From: an uncultured Lachnospiraceae bacterium
Lineage (GTDB): Bacteria; Bacillota; Clostridia; Lachnospirales; Lachnospiraceae
Assembly (NCBI GenBank): GCA_946623295.1
Contig: CAMOQY010000111.1
Location: 1 to 5,505, forward strand
Direction of reading: 5' to 3'
DNA: 5,505 nt
Shown here one piece after another: positions 1 through 4,981 of this stretch (position 1 is its first letter; the number at the start of each line of letters is the position of its first letter). Under the pieces are notes generated by a model. It was not told where the DNA came from. It did not search any database and saw nothing but the letters and a program-made list of their open reading frames with translations. Both the position numbers and the translations under genes were made by a program.

Positions 1-277
1 CATCGCCGCGCTGATACACGAACCGAAGCTGTTCCTGATGGACGAGCCCTTTGTTGGACTTGACCCCAAGGCCAGCTTTGTACTCAAGGGATACCTCAGG
101 GAAATGTGCGATAACGGAGGAGCTATATTCTATTCGACCCACGTTCTGGATGTGGCTGAAAAGATCTGTGACCGTGTCTCGATAATCAGAAACGGCAAGC
201 TTGTGCGCTCGGGCAGCATGGACGAGGTCAAGGGCGACGAGTCCCTCGAGGAAGTATTCCTGGAGCTTGAGGGATAA
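1..277 (+). CDS. ABC transporter ATP-binding protein, C-terminal part (5' truncated)
   Basis: This is the final 91 residues of an ABC ATPase, read in frame from base 2 and ending at TAA 275-277; the start, Walker A and signature motif lie before the window. Visible motifs, in order, are Walker B with its catalytic Glu (LFLMDEP, about bases 29-49), the D-loop (GLDP, 56-67) and the H-loop His (STHVLD, about 137-154), followed by the usual C-terminal strand region (RVSIIRNGKLVRSG). The ATPase hydrolyses ATP at the cytoplasmic face to drive a membrane partner. That partner is almost certainly the permease gene starting 14 bases downstream, so the pair is probably one operon. The short C-terminus ending LEEVFLELEG is typical of ATPases paired with ABC-2-type permeases (exporters or bacitracin/antibiotic-resistance-like systems) rather than importers. 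The substrate cannot be read from the sequence. Confidence 0.93.
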   Translation, partial: IAALIHEPKLFLMDEPFVGLDPKASFVLKGYLREMCDNGGAIFYSTHVLDVAEKICDRVSIIRNGKLVRSGSMDEVKGDESLEEVFLELEG

Positions 278-281
278 GCGC

Positions 282-286
282 GGAGG
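282..286 (+). promoter_or_regulatory. Ribosome binding site of the ABC permease gene
   Basis: GGAGG sits 5 bases before the ATG at 292, in the 14-base gap after the ATPase stop codon. It supports the chosen permease start and translation from a shared message. Confidence 0.8.
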
Positions 287-291
287 CTTTT

Positions 292-1899
292 ATGAAAAGT
301 ATACTTATAAAAAAGGAGCTTAAGGCCTTTATACGCAGCTTCCTCAGAAAGAAGGACGGCACCTACGGCGACACAAAGAGGGGCATCCTTATCGCGCTTC
401 TTTTTGTCTTTCTTTTCGGTTCGGTCGGTTTTTCCGTGTTCTTCATGCTTTCGGGCATCTGCGGACCGATCGTGTATATGGGCATCGACTGGCTGTATTT
501 CTCGCTTATATCGATCGCCATCCTCTCCATCGGAGTGATAGGCGGCATATTTACCGCGTACACCAGTATCTACAAAGCCAAAGACAATGATTTTCTGCTC
601 TCGCTCCCTGTGAGCGCTTCGGATATCATAGTTTCCAGAATGATCGGCGTCTGGACGATCACGCTGTTCTTTTCGCTGATCGTCGGGGTGCCTGCTCTGA
701 TCGCGTACTATGTGAACGGCAGATTCTCATTCGTTCTTTTGATAGAGAACATCATATTTATCCTGTCGCTTTCGCTCATTTCAGTGACCATCTGCTGCGT
801 GCTGGGCTGGGTGATCGCGCAGTTTGCCGCGAGAGTGAGCGGTAATCTGAAAAACGCCGGCATAATGATCGTTTCCATACTGGGCTTCGGCGCCTACTTC
901 CTCTTTGTGAACCGGATGTACGACATCGTTGAGTCCATAATCGGAAATCTGACCGGTATCGCGGCCGATTTTTCGGGCAATTTTAATCCCCTGTACATTG
1001 CCGGGGCGGCAGGAGCGGGAGATATCGTAAGACTGCTGATACTGTTTGGTGCGTCTCTCATACTTATCGCCGCGGCCGTGCTGCTTATCAGACCGCGCTT
1101 CGGAGCGCTCGCGACTGCGTCAAAGGCCGCAAAGGCCGAAAGATTTGACAGCGGCAGAGTCAAGGTAAAGGGTGCGCGCGGGGCTCTTCTGGGCAGGGAA
1201 TTCAAACATCTTTTCAATTCGCCCGTATACCTGCTTAACTGCGCCCTGGGAGCGCTGATGGTTCCTCTCATTACGGGGATACTGCTTTTCAATATTCCTC
1301 AGGAGGCAGTCGGAGATCTTAAGGCATGGGTCGGAAGCTTTGCGGATGAGACGGTGATCGGACTTGTCTGCAGCGCGGTAGTGGTTTTCATGTCGTCAAT
1401 GTGCTATATCACGGCGCCTTCTATCTCTATCGAGGGCAAAAACTTCTGGATATTGAAGAGCGCGCCGATAAACCCGATGGATGTTCTGGGGGCCAAGCTC
1501 CTGCTTCACATCATCGTAGCTGAGATACCCTCGGTCGCATGCATCATAGTGCTGGATATGTATTTCGGGATGCCGGCGGTATGCACTGTGCTCGGCGTAC
1601 TGACGGTGGTCCTCTTTGTCATCTTTCAGGCGCTTTTCGGACTGTGCGTAAATCTGATCAAATATAATTTCAACTGGACCAGCGAGATCTTCGCAGTAAA
1701 GCAGGGTGCGAGCGTAGTTATCTCGATGTTCGGAAACATGCTGGTCACTCTGGCGGTATTTCTGCCTTATCTGCTCGTAATGTCCAGCGGGATACTTTAT
1801 CAGATCATTGTCGCCGTGCTTATGCTGGTTCTGTGCGCAGTCCTGTTTCTGTGGCTTCGCAGCTCCGGTATCAGGCGCTACAACGCGCTTGAGGTATAA
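292..1899 (+). CDS. ABC-2-type transporter permease, 12-segment membrane protein
   Basis: This 535-residue integral membrane protein has about 12 hydrophobic segments, judged by eye near residues 31-58, 67-88, 117-141, 147-177, 188-206, 245-266, 314-334, 352-372, 401-425, 427-452, 474-500 and 502-523. A basic cytoplasmic N-terminus (MKSILIKKELK) precedes the first segment, and a basic loop at about 267-308 separates two six-segment halves. This suggests a duplicated ABC-2 fold in one chain, so a single permease could pair with an ATPase dimer. The stretch KAKDNDFLLSLPVSASDIIVSR (split here: KAKDNDFLLSLPVS, then ASDIIVSR, about 95-116) is the coupling-helix-like loop often seen in Bacillota exporter permeases. 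The similar motif FWILKSAPINPMDVLGAK (about 385-402) repeats it in the second half. The ATPase gene ends 14 bases upstream, which marks this as its partner. Substrate is unknown; export of a peptide, lipid or drug is the family expectation, not something seen here. Confidence 0.88.
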   Translation: MKSILIKKELKAFIRSFLRKKDGTYGDTKRGILIALLFVFLFGSVGFSVFFMLSGICGPIVYMGIDWLYFSLISIAILSIGVIGGIFTAYTSIYKAKDNDFLLSLPVSASDIIVSRMIGVWTITLFFSLIVGVPALIAYYVNGRFSFVLLIENIIFILSLSLISVTICCVLGWVIAQFAARVSGNLKNAGIMIVSILGFGAYFLFVNRMYDIVESIIGNLTGIAADFSGNFNPLYIAGAAGAGDIVRLLILFGASLILIAAAVLLIRPRFGALATASKAAKAERFDSGRVKVKGARGALLGREFKHLFNSPVYLLNCALGALMVPLITGILLFNIPQEAVGDLKAWVGSFADETVIGLVCSAVVVFMSSMCYITAPSISIEGKNFWILKSAPINPMDVLGAKLLLHIIVAEIPSVACIIVLDMYFGMPAVCTVLGVLTVVLFVIFQALFGLCVNLIKYNFNWTSEIFAVKQGASVVISMFGNMLVTLAVFLPYLLVMSSGILYQIIVAVLMLVLCAVLFLWLRSSGIRRYNALEV

Positions 1900-1905
1900 A
1901 ATGGA

Positions 1906-1934
1906 TTGACCGCAGCGCAAAAGAGTAGTAATAT
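1906..1934 (+). promoter_or_regulatory. Sigma-A-type promoter upstream of the lipoprotein gene
   Basis: TTGACC (1906-1911) matches five of six bases of the -35 consensus. TAATAT (1929-1934) matches four of six of the -10 consensus, and the spacer is the ideal 17 bases. Transcription would start near 1941, leaving a leader of about 67 bases. A second reading uses TATAAG (1932-1937, five of six) with a 20-base spacer, which is less favourable. The promoter begins only 7 bases after the permease stop codon and starts a new transcription unit distinct from the ABC pair. It probably drives the lipoprotein gene and possibly the redox genes behind it. Confidence 0.68.
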
Positions 1935-1941
1935 AAGGGTA

Positions 1942-1959
1942 TCGTTAAAAAAATAACGA
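1942..1959 (+). promoter_or_regulatory. Inverted repeat at the start site, candidate Rex operator
   Basis: Perfect 6-base arms TCGTTA (1942-1947) and TAACGA (1954-1959) flank six A residues, giving an 18-base palindrome that starts about one base after the predicted transcription start. Known clostridial Rex sites follow TTGTTAANNNNTTAACAA (recalled consensus). Here 11 of the 14 fixed positions match, and two of the three mismatches are the symmetric pair at positions 2 and 17 (T to C, A to G). Rex is a repressor that leaves DNA when NADH is high, and it controls hydrogenase and fermentation genes in Clostridia. The position fits repression by blocking polymerase. An alternative is a short AT-rich leader hairpin or the site of another dimeric regulator. 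Confidence 0.5.
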
Positions 1960-1965
1960 AGTGTC

Positions 1966-1981
1966 AGCGGGAAGCCCCGCT
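1966..1981 (+). promoter_or_regulatory. GC-rich leader hairpin before the lipoprotein gene
   Basis: AGCGGG (1966-1971) and CCCGCT (1976-1981) form a six-base perfect stem around a four-base loop, AAGC. No T-run follows, so it is not an intrinsic terminator. It ends 9 bases before the strong ribosome site and lies in the transcribed leader, where it may protect the message or tune translation. No known riboswitch class is recognisable around it. Confidence 0.45.
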
Positions 1982-1990
1982 CCATATAGT

Positions 1991-1998
1991 AAAGGAGG
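1991..1998 (+). promoter_or_regulatory. Strong ribosome binding site of the lipoprotein gene
   Basis: AAAGGAGG is a near-perfect match to the 16S rRNA tail and lies 9 bases before ATG 2008. It fixes the lipoprotein start and suggests high translation. Confidence 0.85.
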
Positions 1999-2007
1999 AT
2001 TTGTATT

Positions 2008-3078
2008 ATGAAAAAGTTATTGTCACTTGTTGCAGTTATTATGGCTGCTGCAATGCTGGCAGGATGCGGTGAGGGCGCTTCCGGCAGCGAAGCCGCCACG
2101 TCTTCGGACGCTTCCGTCACGACGGAGGCAACGCAGCCTGAATCCACAGAGGCACCCTCATCTGAAGAGTCTTCCGAGGCTCAGGTTTCCTTTAAGCTCA
2201 GCGACACGCTGAATATCGGCGTGCTCAAGGGACCGACCGGTATCGGTATGGCCGCTCTCTTTGACAGAGCTGACGAGGGCTATAATATGCAGCTTTTTGA
2301 TTCCCCTGATCAGGTCACGGCCAAGCTTATCAGCGGAGAGCTTGATATCGCTGCAGTTCCTTCAAACCTCGGCGCCGTTCTCTACAATACTACCGAGGGC
2401 GAGATCAGGGCTCTTTCTGTCGTCTGCGGCAGCACGCTTTATCTTGTCAGCACTACCGGAGAGGAGATCAAGGATATAAAGGATCTTGCCGGCAAGACTA
2501 TCTACGCTTCGGGCAAGGGCGGTGTGCCGGAGTACGTTCTTTCTTACATCCTTGCTTCTTATGAGCTCAATGATGTGAAGGTAGAGTGGCTTGCTTCCCA
2601 CGCCGACGCGATGAGCACGATGCTTACAGCGGAAGGCGGAGCTATCGCAATGCTTCCTGAGCCGAATGTCACGGTTGCAAAGAGCAAGTCCGAGAAAGCG
2701 GCCGTTGTGCTTGACCTCGGCGAGAAGTGGGAGGAGCTCAGCTCGGGCAAGCTGCCCATGGGTATCCTTGTCGTCAACAAGAACGTTGCCGAGACCAGAC
2801 AGGACGACGTCAAGACCTTCCTTGAGGCAGGAGCATGGTCGACGGAGCAGGTCGTAAGCGGAGCGGAAGGCATCTATGAGAGGATCGCCGAGCTTGGTAT
2901 CGTTCCTGCAGCGCCTATCGCAAAGGCAGTCGTTCCTTCCTGCGATATCATGTTTGTCTCCGGTGCTGAAAAAGTTTCCGGAATGCTTAACGGTTTTTAC
3001 ACGATCCTCAGAGACTTCAATCCGGATTCCGTAGGCAGAAACATCCCGTCAGAGGATTACTACGCAGATTTTGAATAA
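2008..3078 (+). CDS. Substrate-binding lipoprotein, NMT1/TauA-like ABC family
   Basis: This 356-residue protein is exported and lipid-anchored. A basic start (MKK) and hydrophobic core lead to the lipobox LAGC, with Cys20 as the acylated residue. Residues 21-60 form a low-complexity Ser/Thr/Glu/Ala tether through the cell wall. From about residue 66 it shows the two-lobed periplasmic-binding fold: LNIGVLKGPTGIGMA (68-82) as first strand and ligand-binding loop, LISGELDIAAVPSNLGAVL (107-125), AGKTIYASGKGGVPEYV (161-177) and GAIAMLPEPNVTVAK (211-225). These features are typical of the family that captures nitrate, taurine/sulfonates or thiamine-pyrimidine-like compounds. The KGPTGIG loop marks a subgroup whose ligand I cannot name. 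No matching importer permease or ATPase is in the window; the upstream ABC pair looks like an exporter. The gene has its own promoter and is followed by only 70 bases without a convincing terminator, so it may be co-transcribed with the redox genes. Confidence 0.85.
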   Translation: MKKLLSLVAVIMAAAMLAGCGEGASGSEAATSSDASVTTEATQPESTEAPSSEESSEAQVSFKLSDTLNIGVLKGPTGIGMAALFDRADEGYNMQLFDSPDQVTAKLISGELDIAAVPSNLGAVLYNTTEGEIRALSVVCGSTLYLVSTTGEEIKDIKDLAGKTIYASGKGGVPEYVLSYILASYELNDVKVEWLASHADAMSTMLTAEGGAIAMLPEPNVTVAKSKSEKAAVVLDLGEKWEELSSGKLPMGILVVNKNVAETRQDDVKTFLEAGAWSTEQVVSGAEGIYERIAELGIVPAAPIAKAVVPSCDIMFVSGAEKVSGMLNGFYTILRDFNPDSVGRNIPSEDYYADFE

Positions 3079-3148
3079 GTATTGATCTGCTTTCGGCTTT
3101 TTTGCCTGATCCCCTGAAGCATACAAATAACGATAACAGGAGAGTATT
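3079..3148 (+). other. Short gap between lipoprotein and flavoprotein genes, no clear terminator
   Basis: This 70-base gap holds a run of six T residues (3098-3103) but only a GGC/GCC three-base stem around it and a distant GATC/GATC pair. That is too weak for a convincing intrinsic terminator. A TACAAA element (3122-3127) has no properly spaced -35. The simplest reading is read-through from the lipoprotein gene into the redox genes, perhaps with partial attenuation. Confidence 0.4.
3138..3142 (+). promoter_or_regulatory. Ribosome binding site that sets the TTG start
   Basis: AGGAG lies 6 bases before TTG 3149. An in-frame stop, TAA at 3134-3136, blocks any earlier start. The next in-frame ATG (3194) has no comparable site in front, so the TTG is the best start for the flavoprotein. 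Confidence 0.75.
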
Positions 3149-4981
3149 TTGAGCAGACTTAAGATCAAAGACTATGACAGAGCCAGAAGGGTCATGGACG
3201 GCCTCTATCTGGACACAGAGAGGAAGATCTCCGGCATGCCGCCGGGGATCTGTCCCGTTGATGTGGTGCTTACTTTTCTTCATATCAGCCAGACCCAGTC
3301 CTGCGGAAAATGCGTTCCGTGCAGGATCGGTCTCGAACAGCTTGCGAATCTGCTGCGCGATGTGCTGAGCGGTAAGGGCACCATGGATACGTTAAAGCTG
3401 ATAAGAGAGACGGCCATGGCCATCAGCGACTCCGCGGACTGCGCCATAGGTACGGAGGGCGCAAAGCTTGTGCTCAAGGCCCTTGACGGCTTCAGCGAGG
3501 ATTTCGAGGAGCACGTCAGGCACAACCACTGCATAAGCAAGCATCAGCATCCCGTGCCCTGTGTGTCCCTCTGTCCGGCAAGCGTGGATATTCCCGGCTA
3601 TATTGCCCTTATAAACGAGGACAGGTGCGACGATGCGGTCAGGCTCATCCGAAAGGACAATCCTTTTCCCTCTGCCTGCGCTTATATCTGCGAGCATCCC
3701 TGCGAGCTGCGCTGCCGCAGGAGACAGATAGACGCCCCGCTCAATATCCGCGGTCTGAAACGCTATGCCGTGGAAAACGCCGTGGATCCGCCTCAGCCGC
3801 AGAGAGCTCCCTCTACGGGGAAACGTGTGGCTGTGATCGGCGGAGGTCCTTCGGGCCTTACCGCGGCCTACTACCTGTCTCTTATGGGACATGAAGTGGA
3901 GGTCTTTGAGCGCAGAAAACAGCTCGGCGGCATGCTCAGATACGGGATCCCCGCGTACAGATTCCCCAGAGAGATCTACGACCGCGAGATCGAATCGATC
4001 CTGTCGGTGGGGATCAAGGCGCATACGGATGTAAATGTAGGTACGGACATCAGCTGGGATGAGCTGGACAAAGGCTTTGACGCCATCTATATAGCGATAG
4101 GAGCTCAGACTGACAACAAAATCGGATTGCCAGGCGAGGATGCCGAGGGTGTCATCTCGGCTGTCGAGCTGCTTCGCGGGATCGGAGACGGAGAGCATCC
4201 TGATTTCACAGGCATGAATATCGTCGTGGTCGGCGGAGGAAATGTCGCCATGGACGCCAACCGTACGTCACTCAGGCTCGGCGCCAAAAAGGTCACCTGT
4301 GTCTACCGCCGCAGGCTTGAAGATATGACTGCCCTGCGCGAGGAAGTGACAGGGGCTATGGCCGAGGGCGTCGATATGCAGACGCTGATGGCGCCTGTCC
4401 GCATCAAAGTCGAGGACGGCAAGGCGGTCGCTCTGGTGGCCCAGCCGCAGCTTACCGGTCTCATCGACCGGGCAGGACGTCCCGCGCCCTACAACTCCGA
4501 TGAGAAAGAGGTAGAATATCCGGCCGACCTGATCATTATGGCCGTAGGCCAGGCTATAGACAGCGGTGATTTTGAAGCCGCCGGAGTGACCGTGGAGCGC
4601 GGCAGGATCGTTGCCGGTCTTGACTGCAAGGTCGCCGATATGGACAAGGTCTTTTCCGGAGGCGACTGCGCGTCCGGCCCTTCGACCGCGATAGCCGCCA
4701 TAGCCGCGGGAAAGACGGCCGCAGCAAATATAGACGAGTATCTGGGCTTTGATCATAAGATCAGCGTAGACGTTGAGATACCTGCGCCCAGGCTGCGCAA
4801 CAAGGATCCGAGAGGCCGCATCTCCAGTACTGAAAGGCCCGCCCGCGAGCGCATCGCTGATTTCGGGGACGTGGAGAACTGCATGACCTGCCAGGGCGCG
4901 AAAGCGGAATCCGGCAGATGCCTGAGGTGCGATTACTTCGGATACGGGATATTCAGAGGGGGGAGGACGGATCAATGGTAA
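3149..4981 (+). CDS. NuoF-type 4Fe-4S domain fused to GltD/NfnB-like NAD(P)H oxidoreductase
   Basis: This 610-residue cytoplasmic iron-sulfur flavoprotein has four regions. Residues 35-123 match the C-terminal 4Fe-4S domain of NuoF/HydB (SCGKCVPCR at 51-59; ligands Cys52, 55, 58 and 98). Residues 128-210 are the GltD/dihydropyrimidine-dehydrogenase-type cluster domain, with Cys138-x3-Cys142-Pro and Cys177, 181, 185, 189. Residues 225-530 are the two-dinucleotide oxidoreductase: FAD site VIGGGPSGLTAA (229-240), NAD(P) site VGGGNVAMDANR (361-372), VYRRR (385-389, which could hold the NADPH 2'-phosphate) and the FAD-closing motif FSGGDCASGPSTAIA (502-516). The tail carries Cys578-x2-Cys581 and Cys591-x2-Cys594. 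The FMN/NADH-binding part of NuoF is absent, so the protein is not a diaphorase of the usual kind. It overlaps the downstream hydrogenase-like gene by 7 bases and probably passes electrons between NAD(P)H and that subunit, as in glutamate synthase-linked (A2) hydrogenases. It resembles NfnB and Stn-type transhydrogenase subunits; electron bifurcation is possible but unproven. It is unlikely to be true glutamate synthase small subunit, as no large subunit is in view. Confidence 0.87.
   Translation: MSRLKIKDYDRARRVMDGLYLDTERKISGMPPGICPVDVVLTFLHISQTQSCGKCVPCRIGLEQLANLLRDVLSGKGTMDTLKLIRETAMAISDSADCAIGTEGAKLVLKALDGFSEDFEEHVRHNHCISKHQHPVPCVSLCPASVDIPGYIALINEDRCDDAVRLIRKDNPFPSACAYICEHPCELRCRRRQIDAPLNIRGLKRYAVENAVDPPQPQRAPSTGKRVAVIGGGPSGLTAAYYLSLMGHEVEVFERRKQLGGMLRYGIPAYRFPREIYDREIESILSVGIKAHTDVNVGTDISWDELDKGFDAIYIAIGAQTDNKIGLPGEDAEGVISAVELLRGIGDGEHPDFTGMNIVVVGGGNVAMDANRTSLRLGAKKVTCVYRRRLEDMTALREEVTGAMAEGVDMQTLMAPVRIKVEDGKAVALVAQPQLTGLIDRAGRPAPYNSDEKEVEYPADLIIMAVGQAIDSGDFEAAGVTVERGRIVAGLDCKVADMDKVFSGGDCASGPSTAIAAIAAGKTAAANIDEYLGFDHKISVDVEIPAPRLRNKDPRGRISSTERPARERIADFGDVENCMTCQGAKAESGRCLRCDYFGYGIFRGGRTDQW
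4962..4966 (+). promoter_or_regulatory. Ribosome binding site of the hydrogenase-like gene
   Basis: GGAGG lies inside the end of the flavoprotein coding region, 8 bases before ATG 4975. With the 7-base overlap of the two genes (ATGGTAA, 4975-4981), this points to coupled translation and fixed stoichiometry. Confidence 0.8.

Noticed and set aside
1966..1981. The GC hairpin as terminator of the upstream ABC operon.
   Set aside because: No T-run follows on the plus strand, and on the minus strand the next T-run is over ten bases away and belongs to the other palindrome.
1935..2007. A riboswitch, such as a TPP type, in the leader of the lipoprotein gene.
   Set aside because: The leader is only about 67 bases and contains two simple hairpins. 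The conserved TPP core (CUGAGA and partner) and other familiar riboswitch cores were not found.
3084..3111. Possible intrinsic terminator with a T-run after the lipoprotein gene.
   Set aside because: The T-run lies inside the only possible loop, and the stems (GGC/GCC and a distant GATC/GATC) are too short and interrupted. No stable GC stem precedes the T-run.
3102..3127. Promoter-like TTGCCT and TACAAA before the flavoprotein gene.
   Set aside because: The spacing is 14 bases, too short, and the 17-base alternative gives a poor -10 (AAATAA).
3392..4198. Long open frame on the minus strand opposite the flavoprotein gene (also 4268-4975 and 1396-1920 on the minus strand).
   Set aside because: The plus-strand frames carry clear conserved motifs throughout these stretches. 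The minus-strand translations show no recognisable domain and are explained by codon bias of the plus-strand genes.
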